This document shows, in pieces, positions 17,812 through 26,779 of a DNA stretch of 64,000 bases. The translations under genes and the position numbers were made by a program. Origin of the DNA: Halotia branconii CENA392 (lineage in GTDB: Bacteria; Cyanobacteriota; Cyanobacteriia; Cyanobacteriales; Nostocaceae); assembly GCF_029953635.1 (NCBI RefSeq), contig NZ_CP124543.1, positions 1,529,455-1,593,454 on the forward strand. The letters run 5' to 3'. The notes below the pieces were generated by a model. It saw only the letters and a program-made list of their open reading frames with translations, did not search any database and was not told the origin of the DNA. Numbering within the stretch: the first letter of the stretch is position 1; each line of letters starts with the position of its first letter.

Positions 17812-20724
17812 TCATTCTGGTCGCAAGTCGTTAGATAATTCCACAATACCCCTAGAACCATCAATCCGTACCCGTTGACCATCTTGGAGCAACCATGTTG
17901 CGCCTTTGACATCCATGACAGCGGGAATCCCGTACTCACGAGCGACGATCGCACCGTGAGAAAGCCGTCCACCAGCCTCAGCGATGATTCCTCCAGCCCT
18001 GACTAATAAAGGAGCCCAACCGGAATCTGTATAAGGTACTACTAAAATTGTCTCTCTATCAATTTCTGGCAAGTCTTGTAAATTCCGCACGACTTTGATC
18101 CGTCCTTCGGCTTGTCCGTGGCTAGCGGGAATACCTTGTAAAAATTGGTCAGCATAGAGTTCGGAGGGAGCTAGGGGATGAGGCGGTGTATTGCCGTAGA
18201 CTAAAATAGGGATTTGAGAAATTTGACTATCTTGGACAAATTGCGATCGCCTTGATTGCACTAATTCTAATAAACCATCTTTTAACTCAGTATCAGACTC
18301 GGCAACTAAACGCCGCACTTCATCCAACTCCAGAAAAAAGATATCTCCAGTTTCTTTAAGTAAGCCAGACTGCAACCAAATTTTTTCTAAAGCCACAAAT
18401 CGCCAACGCAACTCAGCTAATAACCGGGAATAAACTTCGGTAACTCGTCCTTTAATATCTACGCGTCTTTGCACTACTCCCCGCTGGCGTTTTCCTGATA
18501 AAGCCCGATTGATCGGGTCTATACCGCCTGTCTGGGGTTGGTTTCCCTGAATCAACTGCACAAACAACTGCTTAATTGGTTGGGGATCTTCCTTCCAGGT
18601 GGGAACGGCTATATTAGTGCCGACATCACTTAAATAACCGTAATCTTCTAAAAGTTCGTTAAATTCATAGAGAATCTTCTCACCCTCTGGACTTTGCGTC
18701 AATTGCTCAAACACTTGATCTGGTTCACACTCAGGTAATAATTGTTTAGCTTGGGCAGCTACAGCACTTAGCGATCGCAATGCTGCAACTTCTGGAGTAA
18801 TGCTATTATCAATTTTCCCATCTTTGACGCGAAAAATCGCTTGTCTAAGGGCTGCACTTAATGGGGCTAAAATGCTGTAGTAAGTTCCACGATGCAGTAA
18901 TTCTAGAGTAAAATCTACTCTTTCTAATATTTGGGGTGGTTCTAATTCATCTATCGATTCGTGAGCTAATTGCGACAAACCTGGAATAAATAGATTGCTG
19001 TAGTCTTGTTTAAAATCTTTTTCCAAATTCATTTCTTGGCGCAATAGGCGCATTAATCCTGGGAGATTCTGCCAAGTAGACTGCAACGGCGGTTTACTTA
19101 ATTTCGCTCCTCTAGTTAAAAAATCCAGGCTTTCTGGTGGTAAGCCCATCCGCAGGAAAATTTCACCTAAAAGCGATGCACTAAAATAAGCCCTGGAATA
19201 ATGTAATGTCGCCGTTTCGGTAAAATCTAACCCAAAAGCGCGATCGCCCAAAACAACGCTAAAAATATCTCCCCAAACTCCACAAGTTAAAGGACGATTA
19301 ATCGACCAAGTTAAGGGATGAACTACGCCGGGAATCACTTCAGCGGCAATTTTCCGTGTCCAGATGGGTAGTAAGGTAGTAATTGGTCTAGATTGCAATA
19401 CCCAAAGCGTTTGGCCGTCGTAACTCCATTCAATATCTTGAGGAATACCGTGATATCGTCTTTCTAAGCGGCGGGCTAAATGTGCCACTTGTTTGATGAT
19501 TGCCTGTGGTATTTGCCCTGTACCTTCTAATTGTACTGATGAGATTTTCTCGGTTTCGACAACAAAAGCGCGATATTGTTCTGGAGTAACGTGTCCAGAG
19601 ACAACTTGAGTGGGGCTACCTGGAAGGGCTTCAATGACAATCGCATCGCCTTGTTGAGTAATCGGATCACGAGTAAAAGCTACTCCCGAATAGACACTCT
19701 GGACTTGTTGCTGTACCAGCACAGCCATTGCTGTATCTTGTAAACTGCGATCGCGTCGATATTGTACCGCAGATGGATGATTGTAAGAGTCTCGAACTTG
19801 GGCGATCGCATCTTGTAATTGCTGTTTACTGGTAACGTGCAAAATTGTTTCATATTGTCCAGCGGCGGAAGCTTGTTCTGAGTCTTCCCCAATGGCGGAA
19901 GAACGTACCACCAAAGGAGATAAATCTGAAGGTTGGAGAATATCAATCAATTCTTGGGGATCATCAACTGGGGAAACTACCCAACCTTTGGGTACTGGGT
20001 AGCCCCATCGTTTAATTTGAGCTAGTGTCGCCGCCTTTTGTCCAACTAGGGCAGGATCTAACTCTTCATCTAAAGTTAAGATAGAGCGATCGCCACGTAA
20101 ATACTCAAACGCCGCTTGGGAATCTGTGGCTGCGTCTTGTGCTGGTAAATTCAAATCATCACGGATTTGTCTATAAATCCACCCCATTAAGGCAGCTAAG
20201 GCAACAGTAGCCAGTATTTTGGGAAAATCGTCAGCGTGCAGGATAATCACAAACAAAGGAAATAGAAATAAGACTCCGTATTTTACCAGTCGTTTGGATT
20301 GCAGAACTGTGAAACTGATCAGCGCAAAAAAACTGACGAATCCTGCTACTAGTGGATCATGTACAACAAATCCCCAGACGACATTTGTTGTACCTGCTCC
20401 TTTAGCAATCCAGTATCTACCTAATACCAGGGCAATTAAGGCTACTATTTCCCAAGGCGAACCGCTAGGGAAAAAAGCACGGGAGATGAAAACTGCCGCG
20501 ATTCCTTTTAAAGCCTCTGATAAAACTGCCAAAACACCTACCAGTGTGCCACCGTGGTAAAAAGCGGCGGAGACACTGATATTTCCCGTACCAATTCTTG
20601 CCAATTGCTTGCGCTTGAGGGCGTATGTAATCCAGGCAATTAGCGGCAAGCCACCCAAGAGAGGGCAGACAATTAAAATAACTAAAGCACCCCAGAGTTC
20701 AATCATTGTGGATTTTGGAACCAC
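17812..20724 (-). CDS. PlsY-like membrane domain fused to PEP-synthase-like domains
   Basis: The 970-residue protein has two parts. Residues 1-180 are a polytopic membrane domain with the order of PlsY glycerol-3-phosphate acyltransferase motifs: GTGNISVSA (like GSGNPGATN), LSEALKG (like LDxLKG) and AKGAGTTNV where PlsY has GGKGVAT. Residues from about 225 to 450 match the ATP-binding domain of PEP synthase/PPDK (VGQKAATLAQ, VVRSSAIGEDSEQASAAGQY). The C-terminus is a mobile phosphohistidine domain (GGRLSHGAIVAREYGIPAV, His near 923). The middle has no PEP/pyruvate TIM barrel that I can identify. The start could also be the Met at codon 7. It may couple phosphotransfer to a membrane lipid substrate, but that is inference. 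It is followed 42 bp away by the DUF2887 remnant, convergent. Confidence 0.78.
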   Translation of the reverse strand: MVPKSTMIELWGALVILIVCPLLGGLPLIAWITYALKRKQLARIGTGNISVSAAFYHGGTLVGVLAVLSEALKGIAAVFISRAFFPSGSPWEIVALIALVLGRYWIAKGAGTTNVVWGFVVHDPLVAGFVSFFALISFTVLQSKRLVKYGVLFLFPLFVIILHADDFPKILATVALAALMGWIYRQIRDDLNLPAQDAATDSQAAFEYLRGDRSILTLDEELDPALVGQKAATLAQIKRWGYPVPKGWVVSPVDDPQELIDILQPSDLSPLVVRSSAIGEDSEQASAAGQYETILHVTSKQQLQDAIAQVRDSYNHPSAVQYRRDRSLQDTAMAVLVQQQVQSVYSGVAFTRDPITQQGDAIVIEALPGSPTQVVSGHVTPEQYRAFVVETEKISSVQLEGTGQIPQAIIKQVAHLARRLERRYHGIPQDIEWSYDGQTLWVLQSRPITTLLPIWTRKIAAEVIPGVVHPLTWSINRPLTCGVWGDIFSVVLGDRAFGLDFTETATLHYSRAYFSASLLGEIFLRMGLPPESLDFLTRGAKLSKPPLQSTWQNLPGLMRLLRQEMNLEKDFKQDYSNLFIPGLSQLAHESIDELEPPQILERVDFTLELLHRGTYYSILAPLSAALRQAIFRVKDGKIDNSITPEVAALRSLSAVAAQAKQLLPECEPDQVFEQLTQSPEGEKILYEFNELLEDYGYLSDVGTNIAVPTWKEDPQPIKQLFVQLIQGNQPQTGGIDPINRALSGKRQRGVVQRRVDIKGRVTEVYSRLLAELRWRFVALEKIWLQSGLLKETGDIFFLELDEVRRLVAESDTELKDGLLELVQSRRSQFVQDSQISQIPILVYGNTPPHPLAPSELYADQFLQGIPASHGQAEGRIKVVRNLQDLPEIDRETILVVPYTDSGWAPLLVRAGGIIAEAGGRLSHGAIVAREYGIPAVMDVKGATWLLQDGQRVRIDGSRGIVELSNDLRPE

Positions 20725-20925
20725 CGCATTGCTTTAATTGCCAAAGTTGTAGCAAGTGGCATGATTTTAGATTCATTTTCACACCTAAAATCTGCAATCT
20801 CAAATTTTAAAAGTTTTCTGATATTTTTCGATGGTTGTGAGGGCGCTTTTATTGAGTTGCTTGATGGACACTTAGCTGATGCGGAAACCGCTTTTGCCAG
20901 TGTCCCTCTAAAGCTACTAATGATT

Positions 20926-21066
20926 TTAGTTTAGCGCATAAGCGGCTTGCAACGCCCAAATAATCAGTGCAGCAATCGATCCCAAGAGTAACACGGTAGA
21001 GATAGTGACTACTTTTGGGGAATCTGCACCCTTAAATTTCATAATGCCTCGATTTAAGTCGGACAT
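20926..21066 (-). CDS. 46-residue single-pass membrane protein
   Basis: The frame runs from ATG at 21064-21066 to TAA at 20926-20928. An AAGGAGG site lies about 11 nt upstream of the ATG, which strongly supports translation. The product begins MSDLNRGIMKFKGADSPKVV and continues with a hydrophobic helix (about residues 19-43) ending AAYALN. Its size, short polar N-terminus and one helix are typical of small thylakoid subunits of photosystem or NDH-1 complexes. I considered the photosystem II assembly factor Psb35 and small Ndh subunits but cannot confirm either. It lies about 200 bp upstream of the PlsY-like fusion on the same strand. Confidence 0.7.
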   Translation of the reverse strand: MSDLNRGIMKFKGADSPKVVTISTVLLLGSIAALIIWALQAAYALN

Positions 21067-21401
21067 AGCTTTCTAATCCTCCTTTGTTACAGGGCTAATT
21101 TGCCCGCTTCGATTGTAGTCCTTCTATTTGGATATAGAGCCAAATTCCTGATTATATTTTGTTTAAACTTTGCAAAAATTACATGCTTAAATTTGCCTAT
21201 TACTCCAGACATAGTATCTATATTTATATGAGTGTGCAACTAACCCTGAGTTCAATTCATTAGCCAGTGTGGGTGGATGAGTTACCGTAAATTCACTGAA
21301 TTAAGAACATTTATTTGCTAGCTAGTTAGAGTTAGAGACTATAGTATAGTTCACAACTTTGTTTTTAGTTAAATTTTTCCAAAATTTAGGAGTATTAGCG
21401 G
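21067..21401. other. Divergent promoter region
   Basis: Gene-free DNA between the 46-residue membrane protein and the GDSL hydrolase. A TATAGT-like box is present near 21341 (gactatagtatag). No repeats were seen. Confidence 0.4.
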
Positions 21402-22367
21402 GTGAAAGTAGCACTGATCGCAATTTTGGCAGTGGTTATTGGCTTGTTACTGGCAATAGAGGTAGGGCTGCGATCGCTATTTGGCTTTGGTAATCCCTTG
21501 ATTTATATTGGCGATCAACAAATTGGTTATTTATTAGCCCCTAATCAGCGCACCCGTCGTTTTGGTAATTGCATTGAGATTAACGAATATTCTATGCGCA
21601 GTGGGTCAATCTCTAAAACTCCTGCCCCTTCTACATTGCGAGTACTGCTTTTAGGAGACTCTATTGTTAATGGTGGTTGGTGGACGGATCAAATAAACAC
21701 AATATCTAGCCTGATGATGCATAATTTAGCATCAACTAAAACTAGTAATTATCAGGAAACGGAAGTATTAAATGCTTCAGCTAATTCTTGGGGGCCAAGA
21801 AACGAATTAGGTTATTTACAAAGGTTTGGTAATTTTAACGCTCAGGTGGTGGTGTTATTAATTAATACCGATGATTTATTTGCGACTGCTCCCACAGCTT
21901 TGCCAGTAGGACGCGATCGCAACTATCCAGATAGTAAACCTTTCCTGGCATTAATAGAAGTTTGGCAGCGCTATATCAAGCAACAAAAGCCAATTCCCGA
22001 ACTACAAGCCTTACAAAAAGAAGCAGGCGATCGCGTGGGAATTAATCTAGAAGCAATTAGTAAAATTCAAGTATTAACTCGTCAAAGCAATAGTAAATTT
22101 CTGCTGGCGATGACTCCCTTACTGCGAGAAATCGGTGAACCAGGCCCCCGCGATTATGAAATTATAGCCCGTCAACGCTTAAAGGATTTTACCAACGCTC
22201 AACAAATTACTTATATAGATTTTTTACCGATATTTAATGCTTACACTACACCACGTAGTTTATATCAAGACCACATACACCTAAATTTACAAGGCAATCA
22301 ACTTGTAAGCGAAGTTATGGAGCGATCGCTTTTACAAATATTGAGTGAGTCTAGCTTATCCATTTAG
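21402..22367 (+). CDS. Membrane-anchored SGNH/GDSL hydrolase
   Basis: The 321-residue protein begins at a GTG with TTAGGAG about 11 nt upstream. Residues 3-20 form an N-terminal membrane anchor or signal. The GDSL block is LLLGDSIVNG (Ser87 nucleophile, in the GDS of residues 85-87), an ANSWGPRNE segment fits the third block, and YQDHIHLNLQGN carries Asp290-x-x-His293. Together these make an SGNH catalytic triad, acting outside the cytoplasm. Members de-acylate lipids, polysaccharides or peptidoglycan; the substrate is unknown. It is alone on the plus strand between minus-strand genes. Confidence 0.82.
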   Translation: MKVALIAILAVVIGLLLAIEVGLRSLFGFGNPLIYIGDQQIGYLLAPNQRTRRFGNCIEINEYSMRSGSISKTPAPSTLRVLLLGDSIVNGGWWTDQINTISSLMMHNLASTKTSNYQETEVLNASANSWGPRNELGYLQRFGNFNAQVVVLLINTDDLFATAPTALPVGRDRNYPDSKPFLALIEVWQRYIKQQKPIPELQALQKEAGDRVGINLEAISKIQVLTRQSNSKFLLAMTPLLREIGEPGPRDYEIIARQRLKDFTNAQQITYIDFLPIFNAYTTPRSLYQDHIHLNLQGNQLVSEVMERSLLQILSESSLSI

Positions 22368-22427
22368 ACTTCCGCAATCCCCCACGCCGTAGTATTGGCA
22401 TGGGATATGGGGAAGTAGGGCTTGAAT

Positions 22428-22658
22428 TTAACCCGCACTTAAATTTGCAGAGATAATTTGTTGATCTCCAAGTTTTTCCTCTCTAGCGGGGTCAAAAGGT
22501 TCTGGAGTGTTAATATCAACGTTTTCATCATCATGAACAGAGTCGTTTAAATCATTGATATCTTCAGAAGTTGCTTGCTGCGAATTAGGATTAATTACGC
22601 TTGGATCAGAAGATTCATGAACTGATAAATTAATCGGTCTACGTGACTCCTGAGTCAT
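22428..22658 (-). CDS. Small acidic, probably disordered hypothetical protein
   Basis: The 76-residue product is rich in Asp, Glu, Asn and Ser, with no hydrophobic core, signal or membrane segment. Most of it should be disordered. An AGAGG sequence lies 6-10 nt before the ATG. I know no family for it. It is separated from the next gene upstream (fibrillin-like) by about 110 bp on the same strand. Confidence 0.5.
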   Translation of the reverse strand: MTQESRRPINLSVHESSDPSVINPNSQQATSEDINDLNDSVHDDENVDINTPEPFDPAREEKLGDQQIISANLSAG

Positions 22659-22771
22659 AGTTACCTCTTTATTCGACTAAATATAATTTAATACTTGGTA
22701 GATAGTGATTTCCTCTGACAATTGATATATTCTTTGAGACTCAGACAGCAGAAAAAATTGTTGTTAATTGT

Positions 22772-23392
22772 TTAATTTTCCCGAATCCAAATTGCTAACC
22801 CTCCCCCACGACCACGAGCTGCAATAAAATTTTCATTCACTAGAAAGAAGGCAAAGAATGGTAGTTTAGCTATGGGTTGGTTGTAGAAATCCTCAGACTG
22901 AACTTTACCAGAGCGTATTTGTTTTTGATAAACTACACGACCAAACAGACTTATGAGCATTTGGGTAAAATCAAACGCTAATAAATTTTTCTTGCCTAAA
23001 TATTGTGCTGACCCTGTGAGTTGCAACAATACTGAGCCTAATTGAATCTGATTTTCAATTTTACCTCTGCCTAAATCTTGTTCTAAAGCTGCACTCAAGG
23101 AAAGATAAATTGCGACAAATTTAGGCACATATAAACCTTTACCTAATATAATTCCCCCGCGCTCTCTAGCTTTTTTAGTACCAGTAGCAAAGCAAAGCCG
23201 CCATTTGCCTACAAGAGATTCAAAATTATAAATTAGCCGTTGCTGTTTAGCAGCTTTTTCTGCTTGTAGCAAGGCATTTACTAAGACTTCTGGTTTAGGG
23301 CGTGTGCTTACCTGTCCTCGAAATGCATTTGTAGCTTGGGATAGCACACTTATAAAATCAGGCGTAGTTGTAGATGTCAAATCAGCCTTCAT
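22772..23392 (-). CDS. PAP/fibrillin-like protein
   Basis: The 206-residue protein has the region LVGKWRLCFATGTKKARERGG at about residues 60-80, which matches the lipocalin-like opening of plastid-lipid-associated (fibrillin) proteins (L.G.W.L.Y.T). It ends with ARGRGGGLAIWIRE, the conserved C-terminal strand of this group. Fibrillins bind plastoquinone or other lipids at thylakoid membranes and plastoglobules. Cyanobacterial homologues are shorter than plant ones and lack a transit peptide, as here. No strong membrane helix is present. The family call rests on the two end motifs. Confidence 0.62.
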   Translation of the reverse strand: MKADLTSTTTPDFISVLSQATNAFRGQVSTRPKPEVLVNALLQAEKAAKQQRLIYNFESLVGKWRLCFATGTKKARERGGIILGKGLYVPKFVAIYLSLSAALEQDLGRGKIENQIQLGSVLLQLTGSAQYLGKKNLLAFDFTQMLISLFGRVVYQKQIRSGKVQSEDFYNQPIAKLPFFAFFLVNENFIAARGRGGGLAIWIREN

Positions 23393-23504
23393 GAGGACTT
23401 AACTATATTTTCTGCTTATCTGTATAGATTGTAGCGTTCATCGCTCTGGTACTGTGTAGTGATGTTTGAACAGTGCGTAGGCGTAGCCCGTCGTAGACAT
23501 CGCT

Positions 23505-23867
23505 TTATCCCAAAGTTAGTAATCTTTCTGGAAAATCTACTACTAATCGCCGAGTTCTTAACCAAGGCAATCCTAATATAATTTCTGGGAATTCAGAACC
23601 AGCAACGGCCTCTACTGTAAATTCCTGTGTATCTAAGACTACTTTTCCAGAATAGCTATTAAAAGATGCTTCACCCATTCCCGTTACTATATTCCGCCCA
23701 CTTAAAAGCGACCATTCAAGAGCCTCTAAATCTTGGTCATTAATTGCCAGCCACTCTGTCGAACCTGTATCCAGTAATGCTGTGACTGGTAACTTCTCAC
23801 CATTGGCAGCAATCAACTCAATTTCAAAAAATAACTGACCAATTTCATCAAACTCACCTTGGATCAT
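23505..23867 (-). CDS. Retropepsin-like aspartic protease domain protein
   Basis: The 120-residue protein contains one retroviral-type aspartic protease fold: the catalytic motif LLDTGST (Asp33), a flap region around residues 60-75, and the closing EIILGLPWL motif. Like retropepsins it would need to dimerise to complete the active site. Its ATG overlaps the stop of the upstream gene by 4 bp (ATGA), so the two are translated together. A second gene of this type, also paired with a small partner, lies at 61984-62391. Substrate and role are unknown. Confidence 0.72.
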   Translation of the reverse strand: MIQGEFDEIGQLFFEIELIAANGEKLPVTALLDTGSTEWLAINDQDLEALEWSLLSGRNIVTGMGEASFNSYSGKVVLDTQEFTVEAVAGSEFPEIILGLPWLRTRRLVVDFPERLLTLG

Positions 23868-24181
23868 ATCCGACCGCAGATCCCTGTTTCATTGAGCCGG
23901 AAAGTAAAAAATCTTGCCTGCGGGTGTTTTTCATGCGCTTTCTGTACTGCTACTAGGCTATCTGGATCAATGAAATATTCTCCACTCTCTGGCTCAATAA
24001 CTATGAACCAGTTATAGTATTTATCTATTAATTCTGGGCGGAGTTTCTCAAAAATCGGGCGACAACGCTGGCGAAATGCTTCTAGTTCGGCTTGGCGTTT
24101 TGCTTGTTCTTCAGGAGAAATAGTTAGTTCGGGAAATAATCTGCCTCTACGAGGTTGGCGATGAGAATTCAGTTTAGTCAT
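23864..24181 (-). CDS. Small partner protein of the retropepsin-like gene
   Basis: The frame is open from 24235, but the Met at 24181 (MTKLNSHRQPRRGRLFPEL) is the more natural start because upstream residues come from very AT-rich DNA. The 105-residue protein has a basic N-terminus, a charged helix at about 20-45 and a C-terminal segment with WFIVIEPESGEYFIDPD and FRLNETGICG. I recognise it as a type seen next to such proteases in cyanobacteria but know no function. The 4-bp overlap with the protease gene suggests a two-gene module, possibly toxin-antitoxin-like. Confidence 0.6.
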   Translation of the reverse strand: MTKLNSHRQPRRGRLFPELTISPEEQAKRQAELEAFRQRCRPIFEKLRPELIDKYYNWFIVIEPESGEYFIDPDSLVAVQKAHEKHPQARFFTFRLNETGICGRI

Positions 24182-24426
24182 CACTATGTATTTTCTAATA
24201 ATATCTATCAAATATATCATAAAATTGGCATTCATTTATTAGTAATCGCTATTATAATAAACCAAATAAAATTATATTTTTTTAATTAATATTTTTATTA
24301 TTTATATTGTAAACGTATCTAAAAATGTATTAATTATAAAATTAGCTTTATATGAGTACAAGCTCCCACTAATAATTGTCTTTAATTTTTAATTGATTTG
24401 ACTTGGGCTAGTGCTTATTAAATGCC

Positions 24427-24454
24427 TAGGGGTACAACCATCGTTGTACCCCTA
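24427..24454. repeat. 12-bp hairpin repeat
   Basis: taggggtacaac and its exact complement flank a 4-nt loop (24439-24442). It lies 3' of the secreted-protein gene that ends at 24488. It lacks a U-tract on the transcribed strand, so it is listed as a repeat rather than a terminator. Confidence 0.55.
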
Positions 24455-24487
24455 CAAAAACTAGTATCTTTGACAGGTCGTTAAAGC

Positions 24488-24838
24488 TTAGTAAACCAAT
24501 GGTGCTACACCGCGCATTTGGCGTAAAGAATTTATACAAGCGGGACAGTCGCAGTTAAATAATGTAACCGCCATATCGCTTTCTTCAACATTGAACGCTA
24601 GCATGGGAACTTCATCATTAGAAAATTCTACTTCAGTCTGAGAGTTAGGAATTTGAGCCAACACGGAAGCTCTAGCACATACTAAATTCGCTTTATGGTA
24701 GTTTTTAATGCAAGAGAATTTGTCTATGGTTTTTGCTTCTGGTTCTACGGCTTGTGCTTGATTTACTATTGCTCCCATAGAAAGAATAGAGCTAATTAAT
24801 ACAGGGGTAGAAAGCAAACTAAGTATAATTTTGTTCAT
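24488..24838 (-). CDS. Secreted cysteine-containing hypothetical protein
   Basis: The start at 24838 is preferred over 24859 because AAGGA lies 7 nt before it. The 116-residue product has a clear signal peptide (hydrophobic to about residue 27, then AQA before VEPEAK), so the mature protein is about 80 residues and extracytoplasmic. It has five cysteines, including CDCPAC near the C-terminus, which could form disulfides or bind metal. I know no family. It is followed by a gene-free region and preceded by treH about 150 bp upstream on the same strand. Confidence 0.62.
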   Translation of the reverse strand: MNKIILSLLSTPVLISSILSMGAIVNQAQAVEPEAKTIDKFSCIKNYHKANLVCARASVLAQIPNSQTEVEFSNDEVPMLAFNVEESDMAVTLFNCDCPACINSLRQMRGVAPLVY

Positions 24839-24988
24839 TTTTATTCCTTGTAAAATCATCCCGAATGCTCAGATTATCCGATTAAGTCTTACAATTCAAG
24901 TGAATGTCCATCAGGAATATACTGATGCGCATTGGATTTGTATTGTTGACTTACTAAGTGAAAGGGTATTACACAAAATCAAGAACTG

Positions 24989-26533
24989 CTACATTTTTTG
25001 AGGATGTGTTAATGATGCTAAGAGTTCCAAAACGACTCCATTAGTCCAGCCAAAGCCGACTTCGTTGGAACTGTAACCAAAACAGATTTCGTCAGAAACG
25101 TTAGCAGAACAGCGTTCCACATCATATTTCTCGACTAGATTGCCGTGACGCTCAAATTCTTTAAAGACCATAGCGAGGAATTTTTGGGCAATCCGATCGC
25201 CTTCGGTATGATATCCATAGCGGTGCAATCCTTGGACGGCAATTAATGTTAAAGGAGCCCAACCAAAAGGAGCGTCCCACTGGTTACCAGTAACATGAGT
25301 ACTTGTGAAGATTCCCCCTGGTGCTTCAAACAAAGAAAGATTTTCTACAACTCGTTGAGCTTGACTTTCTGAGGCCAGTCCCATCCACAAAGGATAAAAC
25401 GTGGTGGCAAATTCGTAAGGGCGGCGATCGCCACTTTGCAGGTGATAGTCTAAATAAAGTCCCTTTTGTTCATCCCAAAGGCATCGATCAATCTGATCGC
25501 GGCGGTTATCTGCACGATCGCGCCATTGTTTAGCTAATTGTTCATTCCCCAAAATATCGTTAATTTGCGCCAAGTCTTGCTCTGTTTGATAAAGCAAGCT
25601 ATTAAGACACACAGGCGCATAATGGAGAATATCAATACTAAAAGGCCCAAAGCGATTGGTAATATCAAAACCAGACTCGCGCATGGTGCGATCACCTTTG
25701 TAAAACAGACTAGTCAGTTCGTCTTTGTCGCGTTTGTAGTAAAGATTGACATTATAATCTTCAATATCAAAGGTTTTATAATATTCCTTGACGCGATCAT
25801 AATGGCTGCGTCCTTCCTCATCTCGCTCAGAAAACAAGACTTCTGGTGCAGGGCCTTCGCCAAAAGCATAGTATCGAGATAAACCTGTGGCAGGATTCAA
25901 GTGGGGCGGTACTACCCAGTAATAATAAAATTGTTCTAGCAGTGGGACAGCTGAACATAGCCATGCTTGATCCTTGGTGTGCTGAAATAACGCCAGCACC
26001 ATCATACTCAACACGGGCGGCTGCGATCGCGATAACATGTAAGTCCGGTTGGAATTGAGGATCGTGCCGTAATTTTGCATTTGGTATAGTAGCTGATCAA
26101 CTTGGCTTTGGGCTAAATCCCATTCTTGATCTCGCAATAGCCCCAACAAAATAAAATAACTATCCCAACCATACATTTCATTAAAGCGACCTCCAGGCAC
26201 AACATAAGGCCCTGGTAAGTACAATAATCCATGCTCACCCTCCCCAATTGCCTCGACTTCAGTTGGGAGAGTGCGAATTTCCAGTTGTTGCATCTCGTCT
26301 GGAGATAGCGATCGCTCTAAGATAGATTGAACGTTGGGACAGTTTTCTCGTGGTGAAATGTAAACTATCCAGGGGTTTCCGGGTTTGTGTTCTAGTTTGG
26401 CATCTTTAGCAGATTGCAATAGATGCTCGTGCGATCGCGTTAACGTTTTCCACGTTTTTTTGATGTGGGCTTGGACAGCATTAATTTGGGCAGTGGTAAA
26501 TGGCAATGTTGTTTGGGTAGATTGAATGGTCAT
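24989..26533 (-). CDS. treH: Trehalase (GH37)
   Basis: The protein carries both trehalase signatures: PGGRFNEMYGWDSYF near residues 110-125 and QWDAPFGWAP near 405-415. GH37 enzymes cleave trehalose to two glucoses. The start at 26533 (MTIQSTQTT) is preferred; upstream Met codons at 26545 and 26566 lie in repeat DNA. There is no signal peptide, so it is probably cytoplasmic. It is the third gene of a treZ-treY-treH series on the minus strand, the order known in Anabaena/Nostoc, where the genes respond to drying and control trehalose accumulation. Repeat-filled spacers of 246 and 376 bp separate the genes, so they may have separate promoters. Confidence 0.9.
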   Translation of the reverse strand: MTIQSTQTTLPFTTAQINAVQAHIKKTWKTLTRSHEHLLQSAKDAKLEHKPGNPWIVYISPRENCPNVQSILERSLSPDEMQQLEIRTLPTEVEAIGEGEHGLLYLPGPYVVPGGRFNEMYGWDSYFILLGLLRDQEWDLAQSQVDQLLYQMQNYGTILNSNRTYMLSRSQPPVLSMMVLALFQHTKDQAWLCSAVPLLEQFYYYWVVPPHLNPATGLSRYYAFGEGPAPEVLFSERDEEGRSHYDRVKEYYKTFDIEDYNVNLYYKRDKDELTSLFYKGDRTMRESGFDITNRFGPFSIDILHYAPVCLNSLLYQTEQDLAQINDILGNEQLAKQWRDRADNRRDQIDRCLWDEQKGLYLDYHLQSGDRRPYEFATTFYPLWMGLASESQAQRVVENLSLFEAPGGIFTSTHVTGNQWDAPFGWAPLTLIAVQGLHRYGYHTEGDRIAQKFLAMVFKEFERHGNLVEKYDVERCSANVSDEICFGYSSNEVGFGWTNGVVLELLASLTHPQKM

Positions 26534-26545
26534 ATTAATATGCAT

Positions 26546-26760
26546 GGGGCATGGAGAAGAGGACAAGGGGCAGGGGGCAGGGGGCAGAGGGGAAAAAAGA
26601 GGACAAGGGGCAGGGGGCAGGGCGCAAGGGGATGAAGAAAAATTACCTCTTTCTCCCGAAGTTGCTCCACTTGGGGAGACCCCAAGACCGCACTTCTCTC
26701 CTTGTCTCCCTGCTCCCTGCTCCCTGCTTCTTCAGTTCCTCTGCGCCTCTGCGTCTCTGC
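26546..26760. repeat. Composite G-rich dispersed repeat, copy 2 (reverse)
   Basis: Units of gggcagggggca on the left, a block reading accccaagaccgcacttctc in the middle and tgcgcctctgcgtctctgcg at the right fill the treH-treY spacer. It is the reverse orientation of the block at 9294-9570. Open frames on both strands here are not genes. Confidence 0.72.
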
Positions 26761-26779
26761 GTGAGATAGATTTATCTTT

